From: Nereocystis luetkeana
Lineage: Eukaryota > Sar > Phaeophyceae > Laminariales > Laminariaceae
Length of the DNA stretch: 64,000 nucleotides
Reading direction: 5' to 3'
NCBI GenBank assembly: GCA_031213475.1
Contig: JARUPZ010000017.1
Span: 9,499,587-9,563,586 of the forward strand
Position numbers and translations under genes: made by a program. Below the pieces are notes generated by a model, which saw nothing but the letters and a program-made list of their open reading frames with translations, made no database searches and was not told where the DNA came from. Shown in pieces: positions 1 to 10,761 of the stretch. How positions within the stretch are numbered: position 1 is the first letter of the stretch; every line of letters starts with the position of its first letter.

Positions 1-200
1 TTCTTTTCGCACCCGAACCCTCAGGAGTAGAGTTGGTCGCGCCATTTCTTGACACCATCCCACCCACCCGGCAGTAGGATTGGTATTTTTGGGCTTGCAT
101 ACCCAGATCATTTACAGGTACTAACCCCGCGCAGAGTTTGTGATTCGCCACTTTACTCAGCGCGGGCGGAAATACTGGACGAGACCTGCCGCCCGGCGCT

Positions 201-320
201 GGAGGCCTCATCCAATCCAATACTTACATTAAATGATCCACGGTAGAGAGACAGAATACTCGTATTCTGTCTCTCTACCGTGGATCATTTAATGTAAGTA
301 TTGGATTGGATGAGGCCTCC
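201..320. repeat. Perfect 59-bp-arm palindrome with 2-nt spacer
   Basis: The arms at 201-259 and 262-320 are exact reverse complements separated by only two bases (TC). Beyond the perfect arms the two flanks still align in inverted orientation for about 40 bp, but with many mismatches. The structure therefore looks like an old inverted duplication whose centre is kept identical. It lies about 100 bp beyond the 3' end of the tyrosine recombinase relic, where an inverted terminal repeat of a tyrosine-recombinase retroelement could sit. The link is an inference; an assembly fold-back is a weaker alternative because the flanks diverge. Confidence 0.95.
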
Positions 321-420
321 TGCGCCGGCCTGTGGTCCCGCCTATACTTCGTTACGCCTCCTTTCAGATTGTCTTTGTAGTTGACCGCTGGTCCGGGGCA
401 GAACTGCCTCGCCCAAACTT

Positions 421-1600
421 CTATCGCCTGAACTCAGTCCTTACCCGCACACGCCGCAAAGTCATTTCTGAATTCGGCGACAACGGTAGCTCGCTAGCGT
501 CCGCGTAGCTCTGGCCACACTTCTTCTTGCTACCCCGCACTTGTCCACTCGAGGTAGCCCCGATGAAATACTGCGCAACTGACTCAGTCTTCCAGCCACC
601 AATGTTCATTATCTCGTCCACAGCCGTCTCGGCCAGGGATTTGCTGAGCGAGCCTCCCACTCGAAAGGAGTGCATCGTGAAGTGGTTCGGCAGGTCTGCC
701 ATTCGCAGATAGCTTTGCACGTTCACCGTCGTACGGGCCGCGGAGAGAGAAAGAGCGCCCCGGCCACCTTCTGCCGTAGCAACAGGGAAGAGGTGCCCAG
801 AACTTAAGTCCCACCCAATCCGCTGTGCGGCCGAGATGCACGCCGTAACCGCCCGAAAAACGCAAATCCCTGGGCAGTCCCGGTCCGCTAACACTAGCAC
901 TGCCTCACTAGAGGACCGCAGCGTTTTGACAAACGGAAAGTTGAAGATGAAACCCTTAGACGCTGGGGCCCTCAAGATGTACGAGCCCATGGTAAAAGAA
1001 AGATCGCAACCCCTACGCATCGAATAGAAAGCCAAAGAATACCAGGCGATATCTCGGGTCAGCGAAATACGCTCTGCCAGATATATGAGTGAGTGTTACA
1101 ATATCGGCGCGGCCTGATTGACCTGAACCCCGACCTGCTTTTGTTCCTCAGGTACGAAGGTAAGTTACGAATCTATGAACGGGCTCGAGCACGGACTTCC
1201 TACCCGGCGGACGGGGTCCCATTCCTCTCCTTACCCGCTTTCCTTCATCGCCATTTTCAGCTTCGACCCAAAATATTTTCGAATAAACTCGGCCGATACC
1301 GTTTGGCACACGAAGACCCCGTCAGGCACGTATCGTCGCCCGCGTGGCCCACACCGGGGCAAGACGCTTCACGCACCATCTTAGTGCCTTTCCCTTGCGT
1401 GTCAAGGAAGCTGAGGAAATAGAGGACATCGTCTGGGGTAGCTGCTTGCCAACCACGGGACCCCACCGAAACGACGAGCACAAACGCGTCAAACTCGTCG
1501 GCCACCCTGCTTTTTCGGACTTGCCCGGGGCGCCCCTCCATCGTCGCCAGTACTTGGCGTCGACGTGCTTGCGTCATATCAAACATCCACAACTCCAGGC
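421..1600 (-). pseudogene. Tyrosine recombinase, broken (DIRS/Ngaro-like element)
   Basis: The minus strand encodes a tyrosine recombinase (phage-integrase fold), the enzyme that integrates DIRS/Ngaro-type retroelements and Cryptons. The C-terminal catalytic half (421-1035) has an H-x-x-R box (TMHSFRVGG), then IGGWKTES and the likely nucleophile Tyr in AQYFIG. The N-terminal SAM-like core-binding half is read at 1257-1586 (ATPDDVLYFLSFLDTQGKG). Between them the frame continues but holds three TAA stops (plus-strand TTA at 1231-1233, 1165-1167 and 1096-1098), and the N-terminal part lies in another frame, so a frameshift falls near 1255. The gene ends at the TAG at 421-423. The catalytic core looks well preserved, so decay is probably recent. 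Family assignment is firm; the exact element type is inferred because no reverse transcriptase core is present. Confidence 0.85.
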
Positions 1601-1639
1601 ACCCGGTCCGGATACCGCGGGGCCGGCAATGATCGAAGC

Positions 1640-2300
1640 GGCTGAGAAGCGCATTTTCAGCAGATATTAAACTGTGCAACGGTTTCCTCCTAACCCGTCG
1701 AACAAAACGCAAACCGAACCAAGTCCCTGGCCGTTGCCGCCCCACTGAGAGGTGGCCCACCCTGAAAGAGGCTTCCGCCAGTGCCGTTCTGTTTGAACGA
1801 GAACAACAAAGAAAGGAGGACCGTAAGCCTCGGTGAGCGTTCGAAGACGCCCGAAACAGCGAAGTATATGCACGCTACTACGTGATGGCTGCCCGTCCCT
1901 GCGCGATAGTAGCCGAAACTTGGGCGTTACCCTTTTCTACGGAAGTCTAAAGCCGAGGGCTCGTACCTCGTCATCCACAAACTTGGTGGGCCTTGGCGGG
2001 ATACGGTTGTGGAACACCGCTCCGGGAATCGGGCGACGTCATACGGTCAGGCGCTCGACGGACCCCGGTATTTCCTTAGGAGAAGATCGTGGAGAGCCAC
2101 GCCATCGCGTAAGTACAACGCCCAGAGGGTCTCGAAGCGGGTGCTCTTTGAAGATGATGTCGTGCCAGAAGCCTACATGCCTGCGCATGAACCCCGGCAC
2201 AAATTGTTCCCATCCCCCTCCGCATTCCATATCGGAGCATCCCACGGCATACGACGTAGGAGACCCTGGAAGGGGTCACTAGTGACATCCGCCATGGACG
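1640..2300 (-). pseudogene. Probable upstream polyprotein relic of the same element
   Basis: Minus-strand stretches keep a coding look in two frames: about 2245-2039 (FWHDIIFKEHPLRDPLG) and about 2029-1952 (VFHNRIPP then KFVDDEVRAL). I recall similar segments ahead of the reverse transcriptase in algal tyrosine-recombinase retroelements, but that is memory, not a search. No YxDD box or RNase H motif is seen between this block and the recombinase, so if the assignment is right the RT/RNase H section has been deleted. Several stops and frame changes make it a relic. Confidence 0.4.
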
Positions 2301-2459
2301 GCCACACTCCCGAGGCGAGCAAGGCTCCCGTGCGCGCCTACTCGCGTTCGTCGGTATCCAAGGGGGACGTGAGGAGAAGAACGGGCCGCACTTGTGCGTG
2401 GGGTCGATCGAGGCGTCGGAGCTAATCGTTGGCGACCACCTGCAGCGCGCCGTGGGGGG

Positions 2460-3940
2460 AAAGAGGTGAGGATATATATGTAAACAAAACTATAAATTCG
2501 TTTTCTCTGGTCGGTCGCCGTGGGGGCGTTTCGGTGGCCTCTCGCAAGATCGGTAGCCCTGATTCGCGAGAGCTTTGTACTATTCGCGAGTGGAGGGACT
2601 TTTCGGGAACAGATTCAACAGGACTGCCATTGATCTCAGCTGCTTTGGCCCGAAGAGACCGGCTATAAGACGGCATACATACGATAGTAGACCGATTATT
2701 TTTCATATTTGTTCCGGAATAGTTTTAACACAGGGCTACGACGCGGGTCATTGAATTATTTGCGTGCGTGGACATATATATGTAGACAGCATACGACGCG
2801 CGTCACGCTGGTGCTGCCTCTTCGTATACCGCTTGGCCAGTTGGCCTCCTGCTGGCGTTGCTCCTGCTCGTGCCGCTCCTGCTCGTGCCGCTCCTTCTGG
2901 TGCCGCTCCTGCTGGTGCTGTTTTTGCTTTCGCTGCTTCTGTTGGTACCGGGTGCTCCTCCCGCTAATGCTGCTCCTGCCTGGTAGATGGCATCGCCTGG
3001 TCCTGGGGGTGCTGCTTCTACAGAGTGGACTGCACTTTTTCCTGCTGCCGATATTACAGGTTCTGCCTTCAATACACCTCTGCCTCGGCCTCTTCTGGCG
3101 GATCTTGGAAGCCCATTTCGAACAGAACCCCCCTGTCCAAGTCAGTGCTCAATCCCACTGTAAAGTGCAACCGCTGCATCTCCTAGCTATATGATGGAGA
3201 CCAAACTTTGGAGGCAAGGTCGATTTTGCGACCGGCGACCACGACACCTGCCCCGGCAGCGGGATAATCTTGAAGTGGCCCAAAGACTGTGAATTATGGG
3301 CCAGGCCTATCGACGTCCGCACCGTGTCCTTCACGCTCGAGGCAGGAGGTGGCGGTGAGTTGTGTTCTGTGCTTCTCTGTTGCTGTTGTTGTTGGTGGTG
3401 GTGTTGTTGTGTGTACCTATTTATACCGCCGCGGCTGCTGCTGTTGTTGTTGTTGGTGGAGTTCAAATACATACCAGGTACTACAGCAGTACGTAGAACC
3501 AAAAACAAATAGATGTCCATTTATTTTTTATTGATACGAGCTCACACCGAGACAGGGGTATAGTATGCGTACTGCCATTTATTTGTATATGGGCTGCTGA
3601 TGATGCCGTTGTTTTTGTTTTGCACACTCTAACCAACTTTTTTTCCGAACAGCTGCCGTTGTTGTTTACAGCCTGCGTTTCTTTCCACACCGAGACAGTT
3701 GCCTACCGCCGCTGCTGCTATTGTTCTTCCGACACGATAACAGACAGGCGTTGAGTACACTAACACGTTTCCATGTTTTATGCTGCTGCCGACTCTGCCG
3801 TCGCCGTCTCTGCCGCGAAAAAAGACGTGAGGGTTTGTTTGCCAACATCAATCATCGCACCCCATTCCTATTTACCATTTTCGTGCTTTCTGCCTCTACA
3901 GCGCACGCCAACGTGTATTTCCCAAACTGTTTTTAAAGGT
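2460..3940. other. No gene seen; triplet-biased low-complexity DNA
   Basis: No recognisable protein is encoded. Two stretches are strongly biased: about 2841-2960 (runs of GCTCCTGCTCGTGCC-like units on the plus strand) and about 3363-3465 (TGT/TGC-rich). Open frames across them follow from the missing stops in such repeats and should not be taken as genes. Confidence 0.6.
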
Positions 3941-4830
3941 GTTTTTGCCAAAATCAGGTATACCTGGCCACTTTCGGCCAAAATAAGTTACATTCTAAAA
4001 ACAAGTACAAAACACACCCCAGGAGCCCCAGGCTGGCCCTGCTATTGTCCAGGCTGACATCGTAACTGATTTTGGCTCGAAAAGGCCAACTCATACCTGC
4101 TTTTTTCTACTCTCTCTAGCTTTCAACTGATTTTGGCCAACTTGAACAAATCAGAGGGGCCACATACGTACACTGCTGTTTCTCTCCGTATGCATCTGCC
4201 CTACCTCGGTTGAAATTATTCTGCATTACGCAACGTATAAACTCTGTACTCGCACGTACACGTTGTACGTCAAAGTACGTATCTACATAAATATGCATAC
4301 ATGAGTATGCTGGTTTCGTTTTTTTCTTCTTTGGGGTATGCGACGTGCTTCAGTCATTGAATAGTTGTTGTGTCCTACTGCCGCTGCTTTGTTGTTTTCT
4401 ATGGTCACAGCGGTCCATACATCACCATGGTCTTTATCTGCACCACCCCGCGTCGAGTTTGTCTCAGGTTTGGTACGGCAAGATAATTTCGTGCCGAGCT
4501 GGCAGTTCCGCGAGGACGGTCAAGAAGATTTAAGCTGTCAACGGTGGGGGGGCGCCAGAGTAAATACTCTTCTTGGCGCCCCCGCCGTCGCAGAACAAAC
4601 GAAACCTATTAACAGTGACTCTCTGCAGGTCCAAGTGAAGCCCGTGGTATCTACACCCTCAAGAAAACTAAACAACTTAGATTTTGGAGGCCATATATGG
4701 CACGCATCTTTTTTTCCCCGGCTTTCATGGACAGAACACCGCTCGCGGCGCGCGTTTTTTACTTGGTTTTAGTATACACCTGATTTTGGCTCAAACGGAT
4801 CAGGTATAATTGATTTTGGCATTTGCCCTT
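3941..4830. repeat. Segment bounded by inverted GCCAAAATCAGGT motifs
   Basis: GTTTTTGCCAAAATCAGGTA begins at 3941, and a near reverse complement (CACCTGATTTTGGCTCAAAC) lies at 4776-4795. Further forward TGATTTTGGC motifs occur near 4071, 4130 and 4811. This could be a degraded non-autonomous element with short terminal inverted repeats about 855 bp apart, or just a local motif cluster. No coding capacity is recognised inside. Confidence 0.35.
4543..4586. repeat. GC-rich hairpin
   Basis: GGGGGGCGCCAGAGTA (4547-4562) can pair with TACTCT plus GGCGCCCCC (4565-4583) across a two-base loop, with a 4-nt bulge. The stem is strong, but its role is unknown. Confidence 0.6.
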
Positions 4831-6190
4831 TTCAAAGTCTTCGTCAACTAAACTCATACCAAGTAAAATATTTGTATTCAACACGTCTTACATGTCTCCT
4901 TTGTGCCGTCGGTTTGTTGTCTATAATCTATGTTTGCAGGTCCGTAAGGATTGTGTCTACTGCAAAGGAGCTATCAAGGACAACGGCATCTTGATCGGCC
5001 TGTGCAAGCCCCCCCTTTCACTTCTCGGGCTCCAAGCACTCCAGGAAGCTCTTCATCGCCCACGACGAGCAAGTTCAGGGCGAACGCCACGCGAAATTCG
5101 GCGAATAGGCTCGGGTGGAACTGGAGAAAAGCGCCGCCAAGCGGGAAGGCTGTGTCGGTCGATCTCCTCGGTTCGGGCTCGGAATAAATATTCGCACATT
5201 AAGAGTCTGTTCGCGTGCCTATCATGATCTGCCGGTAGAGCATCATACACAGTTGATCTGCCTTTGGTCTGCGCCTGGGGTCTGAATATAGAGGTGTTCG
5301 CGGGCGTTTGGTTGCAGCGTGCGCCTGCGTCTATAATATTTCAATACTAAGTACTTTCAGCAAACATCCGTTGTGGGTGTACTTGCAAGTCTGTCAGCGG
5401 GTACTTCGAGTTCAAACTTGGGGGAGCGGACTGGTTCATTTTTTTTCGGTGGGGGTTTCTTCACCTAAGAAGAGTGTCAGGTTTTGCATCGCCTTCATCA
5501 CGCTAGTTAGTGCCTTGGCGAGTGTCAAGGTCTAACTGACTTTTGTGCATCCTCTCTGGGTGCTGTGGACAACGAAATATCCTGTTTTTTTCAATCTACC
5601 TTGGGTGTTTGCCAGGGTGCTGATTCCGTTGATAATAGCGACATTCGCGTTTGCGAGGGAAGTTTTGCTACTCCTTACTCCCGTCGCTTCGAGTTTTTAA
5701 TCTTTCACGCCGGCCCCGGCCCCACTGCTACGCTGAAGACGTTTTTCCTTGAGGAATTCCTGTCGTATAAATAGTGGGTTTGGGCGTCCGCCAAAGGTTT
5801 CGTTCGTTGTCGAGCTGTTAGGTGTCGCAGGATATGTGTCTACTGGCGCTGCGATTCGTCGAGCAAGTGCTTACTGTCGAAGTTGCATAGCACGCTCATC
5901 ATGTCGCCTTCATATATCATAACATTTGTAAAACATAATCACTACCTGCTTTTTCGGTCATTAGAACTGCTCTCTTGCGTCACCCTCATCTGCATGTTCC
6001 ACTACTATTTTCCTTATACTAATACGTACCTGGTACTTGGTTGTTAACGGGTACATTTGAGCTATTGCCCCAACTAAAGCACATACAACTAACTGCAATT
6101 GGTGGAATTGTTCAAACCAACCCACCCAATACGTATTTCGGCAAGAGTCTTCTTACACGCTACGCTCATGCCACTCCGAAGGGAAAACTT
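4831..6190. other. No gene recognised
   Basis: Anonymous AT/GC-balanced sequence. Short open frames show no domain, no consistent codon pattern and no clear repeat. One TACCTGGTA palindrome occurs at 6027-6035. Confidence 0.5.
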
Positions 6191-6191
6191 G

Positions 6192-6194
<3 letters not shown>

Positions 6195-6236
<42 letters not shown>
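6195..6236. repeat. (TA)n microsatellite
   Basis: An uninterrupted TA dinucleotide run of about 20 units followed by a short CA run. Confidence 0.95.
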
Positions 6237-6245
<9 letters not shown>

Positions 6246-6275
6246 GTATCATATATATGGCGCAGAAGGAAACCT

Positions 6276-6547
6276 CGCGAAACGCGCGTGTATTATTAGT
6301 TGAGGTAATCGTATCCACGAGAGGCAGAGCTCTGCCACCCTGGTACGGAGTAAGTAAAAATTTGCCAGTAAGCGTCGTATACGGAATGCTGTATCGCGCC
6401 ATAAGCCGCCCCGCGAAGACACGCGTGACAACCTTGGGGAGGTAATCGATCCAACGAGGGGCAGAATTATGACTCCCTTGGTACAAAGTAAGTAAAACTT
6501 TGTGAGCAAGCGTCGAAGCGAAGCTGTGTATCCAGGCGGGTCGTCGA
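6276..6547. repeat. Two-copy tandem repeat, period 136 bp
   Basis: CGCGAAACGCGCGTG at 6276 recurs as CGCGAAGACACGCGTG at 6412. Downstream both copies share GAGGTAATCG..., GGTACNNAGTAAGTAAAA and AAGCGTCG. The copies are clearly related but diverged. The frame is not kept well enough to call it protein-coding. Confidence 0.8.
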
Positions 6548-6599
6548 GAAAACATGGCGATTGCACAGAGACACCTGCAACGCAACTCCGTGCGTATCT

Positions 6600-7300
6600 A
6601 CATGGATGTTGATACAGCAACTGTTAACAGAAAGTGTGGATAACGAGTTGAGTTGGTGTCTGAGTACAATCGAACAAAAATGAAATCAAATAAATAAATA
6701 AAATAAAATACAGTATTTATTTGTATAAAACATTATACATACATGCAGACGAAAGCAGTGGCGCTGGAGTATCGAAAGTGCATGTGAGACCCCCGAAGGT
6801 GCGCCGTCCTACGTGAGCGCAAATATCATCTTATTAGCTTGAGTCAAGCGGGTCCCCCGCCAGCCCACGGAATGCCTATGGCCAAGGTAACTGTCGCCGC
6901 TTCCTAACGTACGTCCGCCGCCCTCGATCCCTTATAATCCTGAGTCGAACGGAACAAACGCCAGACATAAATGGTTGTCGGCGAGGCCAAGCAGTCGCCT
7001 TTGCCTAAGTCCCCGGCTGAGCCCAGCAAAATAATCGTCATGCCATGGAGCCTCTGCAGCCAACCGCTGTCGCAACCGACTGACTGGTGTGCGCTGGCAA
7101 CCACCAAAGACTATTCTCATGGATCGAAGGGAACTGAACGCAACAAAACTACATGTTATACGCGCGGAGACGGGTGTCCCAGCCCCTAACTACATCGGCC
7201 GTTTCGCCACCGGGCCAATTACGAACCAATATCGCCAGTCAATACTAGCATGATACACGCAGCTCAGACTCAAAATGAGGGGTTATACCGTAGTATCGAC
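6600..7300. other. No gene recognised
   Basis: Apart from an AAATAAAT-rich patch near 6690-6720, nothing recognisable. Confidence 0.5.
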
Positions 7301-7310
7301 ACGTATACGA

Positions 7311-8720
7311 TGACCCAAAGGAGAATACAGCAGTATCGAGAGGAAGGGAGGGGGCATAACAGTACCAGACCCCGGAGGACCATACCCTGGACCCCATCGT
7401 CCAAACGAGAGAAAACAGCAGTATCCAGAGGAAGGGAGGGGGCACCATAATGCCAGACCCCGTAGGACCATACCCTCCACTCCGCCGCCAACACGAGAGA
7501 ATACAGCAGCATCACGAGGGAGGGAGGGGGCACCACAGTACCAGACCCCGTAGTGTTCGAATATGCTTGTTCAGTATTTTGACGGTTTCATGACTCTTCG
7601 GTATATTGGCTTATTATGAATTACTTGGTGGTTCCTTCTGTGGGTGTACGCGATACCCACACGACCACTTCCATCTGTATCTACTCTGCCGGGAGAATAA
7701 TACTAAAAGCTGACGCATCATCTTTCTTCTCCTGGGACTTATCAACACGTAGAACCATACCCTCCACTCCACCGTCAAACCGATAGAAAAGCAGTATCGA
7801 GCGGGAGTGAGGGGGCACCACGGTACCTCCCCCCCACCATCAAAACGAGCGAATACGGCAGTATCGAGGGAAGGGAGGGGGCACCAAAGTACCAGACCCC
7901 GTAGGACCATACCCTCCACTCCACCGTCAAACGAAAGAATACGATGGTATCGAGGGGAGTGAGGGGGCACCCCGGTGCCCAACCCCGTAGGACCATGCCC
8001 TCCCCTCCCCCGTCAAAACGAGAGAATACAGCAGTCTCAAGGGGGAGGGAGGGGGCACAACAGTACCAGACCCCGTAAGATCATACCCTCCCCTCAGCTG
8101 TCAAACGAACGACTATGGTAGTGTCAAGAGGGAGGGAGGGGGCACAACAGTACCAGACCCCGTAAGATCATACCCTCCCCTCAGCTGTCAAAACGAGAGA
8201 ATGCAGCAGCATCAAGAGGGAGGGAGGGGGCACAACATTACCCGACCCCCTAGGATCATACCCTCCCCTCCAACGTCAAAACGAGAAAATACAGCAGTAT
8301 CATGAGGGAGGGAGGTGCCAGACCCCGTAGGACCATACTCTTCACTCCAACGTCAAAACGAGTAAATACAGCAGTAGCAAGAGGTGGGGAGGGGGCACAA
8401 TAATATCAGACACGGTGGGACCATACCCTCCGCTCCACGAGTGAAACGAGAGGATACCACCGTACCGAGGGGGCAGTGAGGGGGCACCACAGTACCAGAG
8501 TCCGTAAGATCATATCCTCTACTACACCGTCAAAACGAGAGAATACGGCAGTATCGAGAAGGTATAGGGGGGCACAACAGTACCAGACCCCGTAGGACCA
8601 CACATTTTCACCCCCCAGTCAAAGCAAGAGAATACAACAGTATCAAGAGGGAGGGAGGGGGCGCAGCAGTACCCGACCCCCGTAGGACCATACCCTCCGC
8701 TCCACCGTCCAACGAGAAAA
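7311..8720. repeat. ~88-bp-period minisatellite, about 15 units
   Basis: The anchor CAGACCCCGTAGGACCATACC recurs with variants near 7365, 7452, 7541, 7749, 7891, 7977, 8066, 8152, 8240, 8318, 8405, 8493, 8581 and 8671, a spacing of mostly 86-90 bp. Each unit also has an AACGAGAGAATACAGCAGTATC block and a GAGGGAGGGAGGGGGCAC block. Because the spacing is not a fixed multiple of three, the overlapping minus-strand open frames with repeated peptides are by-products. The array is interrupted at about 7553-7745 by unrelated sequence. Confidence 0.95.
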
Positions 8721-9820
8721 CATATTTTATTTTTCTGTGTGTTCACTGGATCATGTTGTAACACCCCCCCCCCCGCCCCACCGCACCCGCCACTGAACAA
8801 TGGGCGGATGAAGACGGGAAACGTTTGATTGTTTTGTAACCCCCGCCCCCCCCCCCCGATGCAGTGTTTAATTAATACTGTTATTGATGATTCTGCATCA
8901 AGTACGGTCATATACATAGGGAGGAGCTATAAGACTATGGTACTGTTAATACTTGTCGTGCGCGTACTTACGCATTATTTATTACTGTTTTATTTTTCAG
9001 TGGTAAGCAATGAATGGGTGATTTTAGTGGTTGGTTTATGCGAAAGTCGTATATTTGGAGTCGTATATTTGGAAACTATACCGTCGAGAGACTCGGGTGG
9101 TATTATGCTGAATTAAGGAAGTAGGATTTCCGATGTTTTAGCATACTGACTAGGATATTATTGAGTTTTTGGAATTCAAAGGACGATGCGCACACAGCTG
9201 GGAGGCGGTAGTGCGTGTGTGTAGTAGGTTTTCAACTCATGCCCGTTTGAACATATCGCGGACAGAGGTCCGTAGTTACGGCGGTAGAGTGTTTGGGATT
9301 GTTGAAGCTTACGCCAGTACAATATGGTTTGGTAATTTGCATTGTATTTGAGTTTTCTTTATTCTGGACAAGTTTGGCGATTTCTTAGCAGGGAGGCAGT
9401 ATTTTATGGGTTTTGAGAAATTCTGTGTTTGAATTGGTGGCACTATACCACTTCTAGAGCCGACGACAGCGCGTATGTGTTGGATTATGGTAGGCCTACA
9501 GTAGTACGGCATTGCCACCATGACCATGGCAGTGTGCCTTAAATGGGGAGGTAAGACATAGCAGTCGTTCACAGTCGCGCAAATGTCTGATGTATTCTGA
9601 TTGGTTGGTTGGTGTGATTCATACAGCTGCAAATCGTCCAACGGGCATATGCGATGGGTTTTGTGCTTTCCCGGATAGGTCGCATAAAACTACCAGTATA
9701 TTTGGATGGTTTTTCAGGGTCACGAGGGAAAGGAATGAGAGCCCCCTTGACCTCAGCACAAAAGGCCTATTCTGGTCTTTGCTGCAACAATAAACAAGAA
9801 CAACAACGACATCCCTTCAT
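8721..9820. other. No gene recognised
   Basis: Contains C-runs near 8763 and 8848 and otherwise anonymous AT-rich sequence. No LTR matching the downstream end of the Ty3 element could be found here by eye. Confidence 0.5.
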
Positions 9821-9844
9821 TTGCCCCAGGGTCTCATGGCAAGG

Positions 9845-10761
9845 TTGGGCGGCGCCACACACCTCCGTCTCAGCAGCAGCAGATACTACCTCCGCCGCCG
9901 CCGCTTCCCCCTCAGCCCCTGCGGCAGCAACAACCCCTACTACCACCTCCGCCACCGCAGCAGCAGATACTACCTCCACCGCCGCCGCTTCACCCTGAGC
10001 CCCTTCAGCAGCAACAACCCCTGCTTCCCCCTCCGCCACTACCGCCTACACCTCAACTCTTTCAGGAGCTGCCGTCGCCGCCACCACAGCCGCCCATACT
10101 GCAGCAGTAGCCGCAGTCGCAGGCACCACCACCCACCCCTCGGTTGCCCCTTCAGCCTAGCTATATACCGAGCGCGGCCCAGCCATCCCCAGACTGCGAC
10201 CAGTTCATCCTCCACCGCAACCGATCACTCTCTTTTCATCAATAGCCTCACATTTTAATCCCTTCGACGCACCGGTCACCCCTTCGAAGGAACCGTCCCG
10301 TGCCATCGACCGCGTGGTAGAGGAAATACTATGTGGCAAGAACAAAAAGGGCTAAAAGGCCTTAGCTTCCCGACCCGTGAAACACCGATCGGTCCTCTCC
10401 GCGACCCTGTCCTCTTCGTCGACGCTATACCTACGGCGCTCGCTCGTCAAGACTCATGGACTATGCCGCTAAGCCTAGCCTACGGCGAGCTTCGTCCACA
10501 GCCCTCGAGGGACGCTCTCACTCCCTTGGGGTTGGCGGTGCTGAACATGATCCTAACCCGCCGCTGCAGCACGATGATTGCCGTCGAACGCGACAAGGCG
10601 ATTCTAGTGCCTCACGTGGACGGGTGGAAAAATCCGGAGCCCGGTCGCAGCCTCACGGCTCCAGAATCCTGCGGGCCTTCGTGAGGAAGTCAATCGTTTC
10701 TGAGAAATCCGCAAGTAATGTTAAGGAAATGCTGAGGATCATGACCCTCGGCGAAGCTTGA
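9845..10761 (+). pseudogene. gag-like region of the Ty3 element
   Basis: In one frame (the frame of 10456) the sequence starts with a proline/glutamine-rich tract (repeats of PPPPP, QQQQ and ILPPPPP at about 9860-10110). It continues through two early stops and a gap into a region that stays open at 10456-10761 (AAKPSLRRASSTALEGRS, then KSASNVKEMLRIMTLGEA). The second part sits where Gag would lie ahead of protease. No CCHC knuckle is seen. Beyond 10762 the frame decays. The alternative frames over the repeat are alanine/threonine- or arginine-rich and arise from the triplet repeat. Gag identity rests on position and on a vague family resemblance. Confidence 0.55.

Noticed and set aside
6195-6236. 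Tyr/Ile repeat peptide
   Set aside because: Product of the TA microsatellite in reading frames, not a protein feature.
7311-8720. CRISPR-like array
   Set aside because: The repeats span the whole ~88-bp unit with no unique spacers, and the genome is eukaryotic.
7245-8917. Series of minus-strand open frames with repeated peptides such as MVLRGL and CPLPS
   Set aside because: They follow the 86-90-bp minisatellite; the period is not a constant multiple of three, so the peptide repeats change frame.
9821-10258. Arginine- and alanine-rich frames over the QP-rich repeat
   Set aside because: They are the other two frames of the triplet tract; the Q/P-rich frame is the one that leads into the gag-like sequence.
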